DNA from: Nocardiopsis sp. CNR-923
Lineage (GTDB): Bacteria; Actinomycetota; Actinomycetes; Streptosporangiales; Streptosporangiaceae
Length of the DNA: 64,000 bases
Direction of reading: 5' to 3'
NCBI RefSeq assembly: GCF_001942255.1
Contig: NZ_MKKC01000063.1
Coordinates: 26,231-90,230, forward strand
Under the pieces are notes generated by a model. That model searched no databases and was not told the DNA's origin. It saw only the letters and a list, made by a program, of their open reading frames with translations. The position numbers were made by a program, and so were the translations under genes. Shown here piece after piece: positions 31,477 through 40,295 of this stretch (position 1 is the stretch's first letter; every line of letters starts with the position of its first letter).

Positions 31477-32564
31477 CCGGCCACGCGGCCGTCAGCGAGG
31501 CCCTCGCCAGCCAGCACGTCCAGAAGGACAAGCGGCACTGGCGGGCGTTCAACGCGGGTGAGATCCCGTCGGACTGGCCGCTCATCTCGTGGATCATCGC
31601 CGAGAACATGCTGACCAGTGACGGGGGCGAGCACACCCGGCTGCGCAAGCTCGTCTCCAAGGCGTTCACGCCGCGCCGGATCGAGCTGCTGCGCGGGAAC
31701 GTCGTCGCCATCGTCGACGGCCTGCTCGACGGTGTGGAGGCCGCGGCCACCGCGGACGGCGTCGTGGACCTGCGGAGGCTGGTCGCCCAGCCCCTGCCGA
31801 TGACGGTGATCAGCGACCTGTTCGGTCTCGACCAGGAGATCCGGCCGAAGCTCAACCGTCTGGTCGGCCAGTTCTTCGACCAGAGCGTCACGCCGGAGCA
31901 GGCGATGGCGGCGTTCGGGGAGATGACCGAGGTCCTCACCGGGCTGATCGCGGCCAAGCGCGAGGAGCCCGGCGACGACCTCACCACCGCGCTGATCGCC
32001 GCCCGCGACGAGGACGACCGCCTCAGCGAGAGCGAGCTGATGTGGAGCCTGCTGCTCATCATCAGCGCGGGCTACGAGACCACGATGAACCTCATCGCGA
32101 ACGCTGTGCGCGCCCTCCTCACCCACCGCGATCAGCTCGACCTGCTCATGAGCGGCCGCGCGGACTGGTCCACGGCGGTCGAGGAGGTGCTGCGCTGGGA
32201 CGGGCCGGGCGAGTACATCCCGATGCGCTACACCACGCGCGAGCTCGACCTGGCCGGGGTGCGCGTCCCGGCGGGCGAACCGCTGCTGCTCGGCTACGGC
32301 GCCGCCGGCCGGGACGAGGAGCGCTACGGGCCCACGGCGGGGGAGTTCGACGTCACCCGTGAGGACACCTCCCACCTGGCCTTCTCCCACGGCCGCCACT
32401 ACTGTCTGGGAGCGAGCCTGGCCCGGATGGAGGCCGTGGAGGTCCTGCCGCGTCTGTTCGAGCGGTTCCCGAAGCTCGACCTGGCCGTGCCGTCGGAGCG
32501 GTTGAGGCCGCTGCCGTCGATCGTCGTCGCCGGTGTGGAGGAACTTCCGGTGCGCCTGCGCTGA
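31362..32564 (+). CDS. CYP154-like cytochrome P450
   Basis: 400 residues, with all classical P450 motifs: I-helix AGYETTMN near residue 236, K-helix EEVLRWDGP near 274, and heme loop FSHGRHYCLGASLA with Cys near 348. AAGGA lies 6 bases before ATG at 31362, inside the end of the CYP157 gene. CYP154 enzymes hydroxylate steroids and other hydrophobic molecules, receiving electrons from ferredoxin; no ferredoxin gene lies close. Presumably cotranscribed with the CYP157-like gene. Confidence 0.85.
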   Translation: MEPVRLAPGNLRSQAVHLRSIGPVVPVELPGEVAAWIVTGHAAVSEALASQHVQKDKRHWRAFNAGEIPSDWPLISWIIAENMLTSDGGEHTRLRKLVSKAFTPRRIELLRGNVVAIVDGLLDGVEAAATADGVVDLRRLVAQPLPMTVISDLFGLDQEIRPKLNRLVGQFFDQSVTPEQAMAAFGEMTEVLTGLIAAKREEPGDDLTTALIAARDEDDRLSESELMWSLLLIISAGYETTMNLIANAVRALLTHRDQLDLLMSGRADWSTAVEEVLRWDGPGEYIPMRYTTRELDLAGVRVPAGEPLLLGYGAAGRDEERYGPTAGEFDVTREDTSHLAFSHGRHYCLGASLARMEAVEVLPRLFERFPKLDLAVPSERLRPLPSIVVAGVEELPVRLR

Positions 32565-32821
32565 GAGTGACGCAGGGTCGGACACGCCCGGCCGTCACGA
32601 TCCCGCGGAAATGGGTTTTGCCCCGCTTCCTGCGGGATCGTCGCATTTCAGAGAGGGTGCCCTCTATGCCAGGGCGGCGGGGAAGCCTCGGAGGACCGTC
32701 ACCGCCGGTGCCGACGCCGTCAAGGGTCTCTAGACTCGTTGGAGTCCCCCGACGCTCGCCGCGCCCCTCCTTCGCGGTCCCCTGTCCCTCTCCCCTTGTC
32801 CTCCAGAGGAATCGCGCCACG

Positions 32822-34555
32822 ATGAACAGCTCTGCGGCCGAACCCAGCCGTGCCCTGGCCAACCGGTACCGCCTGGACGAGATCATCGGCGAGGGCGGCA
32901 TGGGCCGGGTCTGGCGGGGCACCGACACCCTCCTGGACCGCCCCGTCGCCGTCAAGGAGCTGACGACGCCGCCCGGCCTCCCGGCGCAGGAGGTGGAGGT
33001 GCTGCGCACCCGCATGCTCCGCGAGGCCCGCAGCGCCGCCCAGCTGAGCCATCCGTCGATCATCACGGTGTTCGACGTGGCCGAGGAGGACGGCCGTCCC
33101 TGGATCGTCATGGAGCTGGTCCACGGGCCGTCCCTGGGCGACCTCGTCCGGTCCGAGGGAACGTTGTCCGTGCTGCGGGTCGCCGACATCGGCGAGCAGA
33201 TGTGCGCGGGCCTGTCCGAGGCGCACGGCCGGGGCATCGTGCACCGCGACATCAAGCCCGGAAACGTGCTCATCGCCGGGGACGACCGCGCGGTCCTCAC
33301 CGACTTCGGCATCGCCCACCTGGACGGTTCCACCCACCTGACCAGCACCGGTCTGCTCATCGGCTCGCCCAGCTATCTCGCCCCGGAGGTCGCGCAGGGA
33401 TTCCAGGCCAGCCCCGCCTCCGACGCCTGGGCCCTCGGTGTCACCCTCTTCCAGGCGGTGGAGGGGTCGCTTCCGTTCGACCGGCCCACGCCGATGGCGA
33501 CGTTGACCGCCATCTGCACCCAGGACCTGCCCGAACCGGTGGAGGCCGGACCGCTCCGGCCGGTTCTGGAGGGGCTGTGCGCCAAGGAGCCGGAGGACCG
33601 GCTCTCCATCGCCCAGGCGCGCGCCCTCCTGCGGGAGGTCCGCGACGCAGAGGAGGCCGCCTCGTTCGGGGGAGCGGTCACGCTGGGGACCACCCGGACC
33701 ACGGAGGCGCCGGGGGCGGCGCCGGCCACGGACCCCGCGGACGCCGTCACCGGCGGCGCGGCGGACGTCGCCTGGGCCACGGACCCGTCGGCGCACTCCC
33801 TGGACGCCCCCGCGCCGGGACCCCGGCCCGCCGGAGCCGCGCGAGCGGCGGGCGCCGGATGGGGCAGCCGCATGCTCATGATCGTCGCCGTGCTCGTGGT
33901 CCTGCTCGGCGTTGCGGTCACGAGCGTCCTGGTCAGCATGAACCGACCGCAGGACCCGGCCGGGCTGGCCGGGAGCACCGTCGACGACGCGGGCGTCGGC
34001 GCCGACGGGGAGCCCCGGGAGCCGGACGCCGCACCCTCGGACGAGGCCGCCGCCGACGACGAGGACGGCGAAGGCGAAGGCGAAGACGAGGCGGACGCCG
34101 GGGAGGACGACGAGTGGGACTTCCTCACCCGTCACGAGGACTCCACGGGCTTCGCCGTCGACGTTCCCGAGGACTGGACGATCGAGCGGCGGGACTCCAG
34201 CGTCTTCTTCCACAACCCCGACGGCGGGTACCTCCAGGTGGACCAGACCGACGCCCCGAACCCCGACGCCGGTGACGACTGGCGCGCGTTCGAACCGGTC
34301 GGCAGCCAGAACTTCCGGGGGTACACGCGCACGGGGATCGAGGACGTCGAGGCCGACTGGGCCGACGCCTACGTCAGCGCCGCCGACTGGGAGTTCACCT
34401 ACGACGGCGGCGACGGGCGGATGCACGCCATCAACCGGGGCTTCCACACCGAGAACATGGGATACGCGCTGTTCCTCGTCGCCAGCAACGACGACCCCGA
34501 CGCCAACCGAGCGCTCCTGGACCGGATGGCCGAGTCGTTCGAGCCCGCCGCCTGA
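32822..34555 (+). CDS. Ser/Thr protein kinase with extracellular domain
   Basis: 577 residues. The kinase domain at about residues 15-275 contains GEGGMGRVWRG, VAVKELT, the catalytic HRDIKPGN and DFGIAHLDG, then GSPSYLAPE. A disordered Ala/Pro stretch, a membrane helix near residue 353 (LMIVAVLVVLLGVAVTSVLV), an acidic linker and a C-terminal extracytoplasmic domain with FAVDVPEDW and ESFEPAA follow. This is the PknB-like topology of membrane receptors. ATG at 32822 with AGAGGA upstream. Its signal is unknown. Confidence 0.85.
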   Translation: MNSSAAEPSRALANRYRLDEIIGEGGMGRVWRGTDTLLDRPVAVKELTTPPGLPAQEVEVLRTRMLREARSAAQLSHPSIITVFDVAEEDGRPWIVMELVHGPSLGDLVRSEGTLSVLRVADIGEQMCAGLSEAHGRGIVHRDIKPGNVLIAGDDRAVLTDFGIAHLDGSTHLTSTGLLIGSPSYLAPEVAQGFQASPASDAWALGVTLFQAVEGSLPFDRPTPMATLTAICTQDLPEPVEAGPLRPVLEGLCAKEPEDRLSIAQARALLREVRDAEEAASFGGAVTLGTTRTTEAPGAAPATDPADAVTGGAADVAWATDPSAHSLDAPAPGPRPAGAARAAGAGWGSRMLMIVAVLVVLLGVAVTSVLVSMNRPQDPAGLAGSTVDDAGVGADGEPREPDAAPSDEAAADDEDGEGEGEDEADAGEDDEWDFLTRHEDSTGFAVDVPEDWTIERRDSSVFFHNPDGGYLQVDQTDAPNPDAGDDWRAFEPVGSQNFRGYTRTGIEDVEADWADAYVSAADWEFTYDGGDGRMHAINRGFHTENMGYALFLVASNDDPDANRALLDRMAESFEPAA

Positions 34556-34581
34556 GCGTCGGCGGGCCCCGGTCCGGCGGC

Positions 34582-34965
34582 TCAGAACACCGAGCAGCGC
34601 GTGATGTCGGTGAAGGCCTCCAGCGCCAGCGCCAGCGCCCCCGCCGCCGAGTTCCGCTTGGGGTCCGGGCCCGGGGCCCAAGCGGCCACGGCGTACCGAC
34701 CCGGCGCCACCGACAGGATCCCGCAGCCCACACCGCTCTTGCACGGCAGCCCGAAGCGGTAGGCGAACTCGCCCGCCGTGTCGCCCGCCGCGTCGCCCGC
34801 CGTGTGCACGACGCCGTCGACGGTGGCCACCGCGAACCCGGACTGATACGGGTCGACCTTGCTCAGCTCCGGGATGTAGTCGGCGTCCCGACCCTCGCCG
34901 ATGTGCGGGCGGACCCGTTCCATCACGTCGTCGAGCACCCGGGGCAGGTCGTGGTCCGGGGTCAA
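34582..34965 (-). pseudogene. glsA: glutaminase remnant with internal deletion
   Basis: 127 residues against about 300 in the family. The N-terminus (YIPELSKVDPYQSGFAVATV, VHTAGD) and C-terminus (EFAYRFGLPCKSGVGCGILSV, PKRNSAAG) of glutaminase A are joined, and the core with the catalytic SxxK is missing. The junction has three tandem copies of TCGCCCGCCG(T/C)G at about 34769-34804, which likely mediated the deletion. TTG at 34965 overlaps the gadB stop by four bases (TTGA), so the gene was cotranslated. It once supplied glutamate for decarboxylation in acid resistance. Confidence 0.75.
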
Positions 34966-36371
34966 CTCCCCCCACCTCTCGGGCCCGAGCGCGCGCCGTG
35001 GTTGAATCCGCCGGCTTCCTTCCGGGTGAGCGACGGCGCGGGCGGGTGCGTCCTCAGGTGGTCCAGGCTGCGCGCGAGGTCGTCCAGGAGCAGGTCGGCC
35101 ATGTCGTGGCTGAACCCGTGCCGCACCAGGACGCGCTGGATCACCTCGTTCCCCCGGTCGGCGGGCAGCGGGTAGGCGGGTAGGAGCCAACCGCGCGTGC
35201 GCATCCGGTCGGCCAGGTCGTAGAGCGTGAACGGCTCGTCGCCGACCAGCCGCCAGGACACGGCCGTGATGCCCTTGCCCGGGTCGCCGTCGTGGATCAC
35301 CTCGAACGGCCCCAGGGCGGTGATCCCGGCGCAGATGTGCCGGGCGGTCTCGTACATCGCGCCGTGCACGTTCGCGTAACCGTCACGGCCGAGCCGAACG
35401 AAGTCGTAGTACTGGGTGATCACCTGCCCGCCGGGTCGGGAGAAGTTGAGGTTGAAGGTGGCCTGGCTTCCGCCGAGGTAGTTCACCCGGAAGACCAGAT
35501 CCTCGGGCAGGTCCCCGGCGTCGCGCCAGACCACCCAGCCCGATCCGAGGGGAGCCAGGCCGCTCTTGTGGCCGGAGGCGTTGATCGACCGGACACGGGG
35601 CAGGCGGAAGTCCCACACCAGGTCGGGGTTGACGAAGGGCGCGACGAAGGCGCCGCTGGCCCCGTCGACGTGCAGGCGGATGTCGTGGCCGGTGCGCTCC
35701 TCGAAGTCGTCGAGCGCCTCCGCCAGCCCGGCGACGTCCTCGTACAGGCCGGTGTAGGTCTGTCCGAAGTTGGCGACCACCATGACGGTGTTGTCGTCGC
35801 AGTGCTGGTCGAGGTCGTCGGGGGTCAGGACGAACCGGTCGCCGACGAGCGGGACCTGCCGGATCTCCACGTCGAAGTAGCGGGCGAACTTCTCCCAGCA
35901 GACCTGGACGGGGCCGCAGACGAGGTTGGGCCGGTGAGCGGGCAGTCCCGCGGCCTCGCGCCGCTCGCGCCAGGCGAACTTGGCGGCCAGGCCGCCGAGC
36001 ATGGCCGCCTCGCTGGACCCGGTGGTGGAGGCGCCCATGGCGGAGGCGGGGTCCGGCGCGTGCCACAGGTCGGCGACCATGCGCACGCACCGCCGCTCCA
36101 CCTCGGCGGTCTGCGGGTACTCGTCCTTGTCGATGATGTTCTTGACGAGCGCCTCGTCCATGAGCCGGCGGACCTCGGGCTCCACCCAGGTGGTGCAGAA
36201 CGTGGCCAGGTTCATCCGCGCCACCCCGTCGAGGAGGAGTTCGTCGTGGACGAGCCGGTAGGCGGTGCGCGCCGGGCTGCCGTGCGCGGGGATCCGCGTC
36301 GTGGGCGCGCCGCGACGCATCGGGCCCTGTGCGTAGACGTCGTCGTGCGGGTTCTCCCGAGGACCGCTCAC
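34962..36371 (-). CDS. gadB: glutamate decarboxylase
   Basis: 469 residues, full length. The PLP-binding lysine is in NASGHKSGLAPLG near residue 273, and DGASGAFVAPF near 240 is typical. It turns glutamate plus a proton into GABA and CO2 and contributes to acid resistance. Directly followed by the glutaminase remnant. No GABA antiporter gene is found in the window. The C-terminus ends HGARSGPRGGGS and lacks an obvious calmodulin-type tail. Confidence 0.9.
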   Translation of the reverse strand: MSGPRENPHDDVYAQGPMRRGAPTTRIPAHGSPARTAYRLVHDELLLDGVARMNLATFCTTWVEPEVRRLMDEALVKNIIDKDEYPQTAEVERRCVRMVADLWHAPDPASAMGASTTGSSEAAMLGGLAAKFAWRERREAAGLPAHRPNLVCGPVQVCWEKFARYFDVEIRQVPLVGDRFVLTPDDLDQHCDDNTVMVVANFGQTYTGLYEDVAGLAEALDDFEERTGHDIRLHVDGASGAFVAPFVNPDLVWDFRLPRVRSINASGHKSGLAPLGSGWVVWRDAGDLPEDLVFRVNYLGGSQATFNLNFSRPGGQVITQYYDFVRLGRDGYANVHGAMYETARHICAGITALGPFEVIHDGDPGKGITAVSWRLVGDEPFTLYDLADRMRTRGWLLPAYPLPADRGNEVIQRVLVRHGFSHDMADLLLDDLARSLDHLRTHPPAPSLTRKEAGGFNHGARSGPRGGGS

Positions 36372-36510
36372 CGCGTGACCCCTCTCTCGCCTTGGGTGAC
36401 AAGGAAGTCACGGACAGTATGGGTGTGGGGTCGGCTCGATCACGGGAAGCGTCCCGGGTGTCCCGGAGAGCCCCCGCGTGCCCGGCGTGTCCGGCCCGCG
36501 GTGTCCGGGC

Positions 36511-37200
36511 TCACCCGGCCCCGTCGAGCAGCTGGGCGTCGTGGACGAGCAGGGCGATCTGGACGCGGTTGTTGAGGTCGAGCTTGGTGAGGATGCTGGA
36601 CACGTGCGTCTTGACCGTCGGCACGCTGAGGTACAGTCGCGCCGCGATGTCGGCGTTGGACCGTCCCTGCCCCACCGCCACCGCGACCTCCAGTTCACGT
36701 GTGTTGAGCGCGGCGAGCCGCACCCGAGCCCGTTCCGCGCGCTCCTCGTGGTCGCTGGCGGCCACCCGGTCGATCAGGCGGCGCGTCACCGCGGGGGACA
36801 GGACGGGCAGCCCGCGCGCCACCTGGCGGACGGACTCGACGATCTGCGCGGGCGGAGTGTCCTTGAGCAGGAACCCGGCGGCCCCGGAGCGCAGGGCGCG
36901 CAGCACGTGTTCGTCGGCGTCGAAGGTGGTGAGGACCAGCACCTGCGGCGGGTTCGGTCTCGCCCGAAGACGCTCGGTGGCGGTCAGGCCGTCCACTGTC
37001 GGCATGCGGATGTCCATCAGCACCACGTCCGGCACGTGCTCGTCGACCAAATCGAGCACCTGCCCGCCGTCCTCGGCCTCCGCCAGGACCCGGATGTCGG
37101 GCGCGCCGCCCAGCATCATCACCAGGCCCACCCGTACCAAAGCGTCGTCGTCGACGATCATCACGCCGATCTCCCGGGCGTCCCGCCCCGTCTCACTCAT
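36511..37200 (-). CDS. NarL/LuxR-family response regulator
   Basis: 229 residues. The receiver has DDD at the acidic pocket (MIVDDDALV), the phosphorylated Asp in LMDIRMPTVDG near residue 55, Thr in VLTTFD and Lys in FLLKDTP. A LuxR-type HTH follows: LNTRELEVAVAVGQGRSNADIA and VPTVKTHVSSIL. ATG at 37200 overlaps the kinase stop (ATGA). It is the output of the neighbouring sensor kinase. Target genes unknown. Confidence 0.9.
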   Translation of the reverse strand: MSETGRDAREIGVMIVDDDALVRVGLVMMLGGAPDIRVLAEAEDGGQVLDLVDEHVPDVVLMDIRMPTVDGLTATERLRARPNPPQVLVLTTFDADEHVLRALRSGAAGFLLKDTPPAQIVESVRQVARGLPVLSPAVTRRLIDRVAASDHEERAERARVRLAALNTRELEVAVAVGQGRSNADIAARLYLSVPTVKTHVSSILTKLDLNNRVQIALLVHDAQLLDGAG

Positions 37201-38387
37201 GCGGGCCACGGTAGCCACACCGACAGGAGCCAGCCACCGCCGTCGGCCGGTCCGTACTCCAGACGGCCCGACGCGAGCGACACGCGTTCAGCCAGACCGA
37301 CGAGCCCCTGCCCCGTGCCGTCGACGAGACGGGGCGGGCGGGCCGCGGTCGCGGGTCCGTTGCGCACCTGGACCGTCAAGCCGTCGCCGGCGCCGCCCGC
37401 CACGTGTACCAGGGTGTTCGCGCCGGGCGCGTGCTTGCGGACGTTGGTCAGGGCCTCCTGAACCACCCGGTAGGCGGTCCGGCCCACCCGCTCGGGTACC
37501 GTGCCCCCGTACTCACGCACCAGCTCCACCCGGGCGCCGACGTCGTCCGCCTCCTCGACGAGCTGGGGCAGGTCGGCCATGGTGGGCTGGGGCAGCTCGC
37601 CCACGGGCGCGCGCAGCACGCCGATGACCTCCCGCAGGTCCTGGAGTGCCTGGTGGGCGCTCTCGCGGATCACCGACGCCGAGCGGGCGACCTCCTCCGG
37701 GGAGGCGTCGGGTCGGTACTCCAGCGCGCCCGCGTGCACGCTGAGCATGGACAGCCGGTGCCCCAGGACGTCGTGGATCTCCCGGGCGATCGCCTCGCGG
37801 ACCTGGTGCTGGGCCTGCTCCGCCCGCAGTCGCGCCTCGGCCTCGGCATGCACCGCGCGGTCACGCAGCGACTCCACGAGCTTCCGCCGGTGGTGGGCGG
37901 TCAGCCCCCACCCGGTGACGGCGCCCTGGATCGCCACCCCCAACAGGAAGCTGACGAACAGGGGCGTGGTCGGGTCGGGCCAGATCCACACGTTGACGAG
38001 GGAGGACACCGCGGCGAGCCCGAAGACCGACAGGCTGATCCGCGGCGGGCGGTGCACGGCCAGGGAGAACAGGGCGACCAGCATCGCCCCCGCGGTGAGC
38101 GGGGTCAGCGCCGCGATCGCGACCAGGGCCACCGTCAGCTCCACCGGCCACCGACGCCGCCACCACAGCGCCGCACAGCCCGCGAACGCGACGAGCTGCT
38201 CGGTGACCGACAGCCAGGGGGGCAGGTCGGGTCCGTACTCCCGGAAGCTCGGGGCTTGCGGGGACTCGCCGAAGCCGACGGCGACCATCAGTCCGAGTCC
38301 GACGGCGAACAGGAACATCGTCAGGTCGACGCACCAGTCGCGCGCGCTGCGCCGTCGTCGCCGTCCGGGGGCGGTGGGAGCGTCCAT
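37197..38387 (-). CDS. sensor histidine kinase (HisKA_3)
   Basis: 396 residues. About five membrane helices in the first 190 residues, then the HisKA_3 box REIHDVLGHRLSMLSVHAG near residue 205 with the phosphorylated His, N-box VQEALTNVRKHAPG near 310 and G-box GTGQGLVGLAERV near 361. A NarL-type kinase paired with the response regulator downstream. ATG at 38387 is the likely start; a GTG/ATG further upstream at 38411 is an alternative. Signal unknown. Confidence 0.88.
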   Translation of the reverse strand: MDAPTAPGRRRRRSARDWCVDLTMFLFAVGLGLMVAVGFGESPQAPSFREYGPDLPPWLSVTEQLVAFAGCAALWWRRRWPVELTVALVAIAALTPLTAGAMLVALFSLAVHRPPRISLSVFGLAAVSSLVNVWIWPDPTTPLFVSFLLGVAIQGAVTGWGLTAHHRRKLVESLRDRAVHAEAEARLRAEQAQHQVREAIAREIHDVLGHRLSMLSVHAGALEYRPDASPEEVARSASVIRESAHQALQDLREVIGVLRAPVGELPQPTMADLPQLVEEADDVGARVELVREYGGTVPERVGRTAYRVVQEALTNVRKHAPGANTLVHVAGGAGDGLTVQVRNGPATAARPPRLVDGTGQGLVGLAERVSLASGRLEYGPADGGGWLLSVWLPWPA

Positions 38388-38568
38388 CGTCCCGGAGTCT
38401 ACGGTTCGCATGGGCGGCGGGAGCGCGTGGCGGACGAGCCGGAGACCTCCGTCGGGGGACGCCCTACTTTCGTCCTGCGGCGGACGCGCCGTGAACCGCC
38501 TTCCGCGGGTGCGACACCGCACCAAGGACCGATGCGCGCCCGGGGCCGCGGCTCCTAGGGTCGGCCCC

Positions 38569-38808
38569 ATGCGCAAGATCCTCCAGAGCACCGGAGTGCT
38601 TGTCCTCCTGATCGGTCTCAGCGGCGCGATCGACCACCTGTGGCACCAGCCGTTCCTCGGGTTCGTGCTGAACTCGTTCAACCGGTTCGTGATCCCGAAC
38701 GTCGCGCTGCTCGACGAGTACGCCCTCTTCGCCAACCTCGCGGTCGGGGCCGTCGGCGTGGTCATGGTGCTGGCCGCGAAGGCCCTCGCCCCGCAGCGCC
38801 GACACTGA
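38569..38808 (+). CDS. small membrane protein
   Basis: 79 residues with two probable membrane helices: STGVLVLLIGLSGAIDHLW and LFANLAVGAVGVVMVLAAKAL. A His/Trp-containing loop lies between. No family recognised. It is divergent from the sensor kinase. Confidence 0.6.
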   Translation: MRKILQSTGVLVLLIGLSGAIDHLWHQPFLGFVLNSFNRFVIPNVALLDEYALFANLAVGAVGVVMVLAAKALAPQRRH

Positions 38809-38925
38809 GGGACACCCCCGCTGGGACGTTACGCGCGGCGCGCATCGGTCGGTAGCGTGGGGCCGTGCGGGGCGCGGACACGGACGGGGCGCCCCCGGAG
38901 CGAATCGATCGTGGGGGTCTACCCG

Positions 38926-39729
38926 ATGCGCACACTCGTCACCGGAGCTACCGGGATGGTGGGCAGACGCGTCCTGGCCGAACTGCGCCGCCGCGGGCTG
39001 GCCGCGACGGGGGCGTCGCGGACCGCCGAGACCCGTCTGGACTGGACGGACACGTCCAACTGGGACGACGTCCTCGACGGAGTGGAGAGCGTCTTCGTGG
39101 TGACCCCTACAGGCAGCGGACTGGGCAACCGCGTGGCGGGGTTCCTGGACCGGGCCGCGGAGGCGGGGGTGGGCAACGCCGTCGTCCTGTCCTGGATGGG
39201 CGTCGGAGCCGCCTCCGACCAGGGCGTGGTGGAGGAGAGGGCGAAACGGCGGTTCGCGCGCTGGACCGTGCTGCGCTCCAACTGGCTCGACCAGGATCTC
39301 ACCGAGGGGGACTTCGCCCGCATGGCGCGGGCCCGCAACGGCAGACTCGAACTGCCGGTCACGAAACGGACGGCGGTCAGCTTCGTGGACGCCCGGGACG
39401 TCGCCAACGCGGCGGTCACGGCACTGGTGGAGGACCACCACGGCAGGGAGTACACGCTGACCGGGCCGCAGGCGCTCACGTTCCGCGAGGTGGTGCGGAT
39501 GACGAAGGGCACCGACAGCCCGGTGTGGCGGTTCAAGGCGGTGGACGAGTCGCGGTTCTACTTCCGGGCGACCGACCGGGGCTGGGGTGAGCGGTACGTC
39601 GACACGCTCAACGAACGGTTCGCCGTCGCCGTCGCGGGCGGGGCCGCCGAGGTCACCGAGGACGTGCGCGCCGTGCTCGGCCGCGAGCCCATCCCGATGG
39701 AGCGCTTCGTCCGCGAGTCCACGGTCTGA
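38926..39729 (+). CDS. NAD(P)-binding NmrA-like oxidoreductase
   Basis: 267 residues. The Rossmann motif GATGMVGRRVL starts at residue 7, followed by SVFVVTPTGSGLG and RSNWLDQDL. DARDVANAAVTAL matches NmrA-like/SDR_a5 proteins. These are atypical short-chain dehydrogenases that bind NAD(P)(H), either as reductases or redox sensors. ATG at 38926 is the likely start. Substrate unknown. Confidence 0.8.
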   Translation: MRTLVTGATGMVGRRVLAELRRRGLAATGASRTAETRLDWTDTSNWDDVLDGVESVFVVTPTGSGLGNRVAGFLDRAAEAGVGNAVVLSWMGVGAASDQGVVEERAKRRFARWTVLRSNWLDQDLTEGDFARMARARNGRLELPVTKRTAVSFVDARDVANAAVTALVEDHHGREYTLTGPQALTFREVVRMTKGTDSPVWRFKAVDESRFYFRATDRGWGERYVDTLNERFAVAVAGGAAEVTEDVRAVLGREPIPMERFVRESTV

Positions 39730-39773
39730 CCGAAGTCGCGGTGACGCGGTCCCCGCCCGGTTGCGCTGAGGGC

Positions 39774-39992
39774 ATGGAGCGCACGCCGTATCTGGGCGCC
39801 ACCGTCATCCCGGACACCGAACTCGGCGGATACGTCGCCAGAGCCGTCGAGGTCGCCTCCCAAGGGGAAACAGTGGAGGAGGTCGTCGCCAACCTCCGTG
39901 AGGCACTCGAACTGTACTTCGAGGACGAAGAGACCCCCGAGCTGCCGACGCTGACCATGCTCGCACCGGTCGACGTCCGTCTCCCCGCCTGA
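39774..39992 (+). CDS. hicB: HicB-type antitoxin
   Basis: 72 residues with the HicB partial RNase-H fold: PYLGATVIPDTELGGYVARA, then GETVEEVVANLREALELYFED. It would bind and neutralise HicA. There is no C-terminal DNA-binding domain. The TGA overlaps the hicA ATG (TGATG). ATG at 39774 was chosen; GTG at 39741 is possible. HicB first, HicA second is the less common gene order. Confidence 0.8.
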   Translation: MERTPYLGATVIPDTELGGYVARAVEVASQGETVEEVVANLREALELYFEDEETPELPTLTMLAPVDVRLPA

Positions 39993-40205
39993 TGGGCCCG
40001 CACGTTCCCGTGCTCTCCGGTCGCGAGGCCCGGCGTGCCTTGGAGAAGGCCGGTTTCGCGTACGTCTCCAGGCGCGGTGGTCATGTCAAGCTGCGCCAGG
40101 GGCGAAGGGTCGTGGTCGTACCGACGCACAAGGAGCGCACGCGCGGCACGTTGCGGTCGGTCCTGACCCAGGCCGGGCCTGGAGGACCTTCGAGCCCTCC
40201 TCTGA
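39992..40205 (+). pseudogene. hicA: HicA-type mRNA interferase toxin, frameshifted end
   Basis: A double-stranded-RNA-binding toxin fold: LSGREARRALEKAGFAYV, then GGHVKLRQG with the catalytic His. In the + strand the last ten residues are in another frame: LEDLRALL then TGA at 40203-40205. An extra C in GGGCCTGG near 40177 causes the shift; removing it restores the usual C-terminus. As given, the protein runs on to 40303. The toxin is likely active if the indel is an error. Confidence 0.75.
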
Positions 40206-40295
40206 AGTCCGCCCGCCCGTACGCCGAAGCTCCGGGCGTTCCGTCATCTCGGGGAGAGGCGACGGAACGCCCAGGGCCTTCGTCGTTCCTACGGC

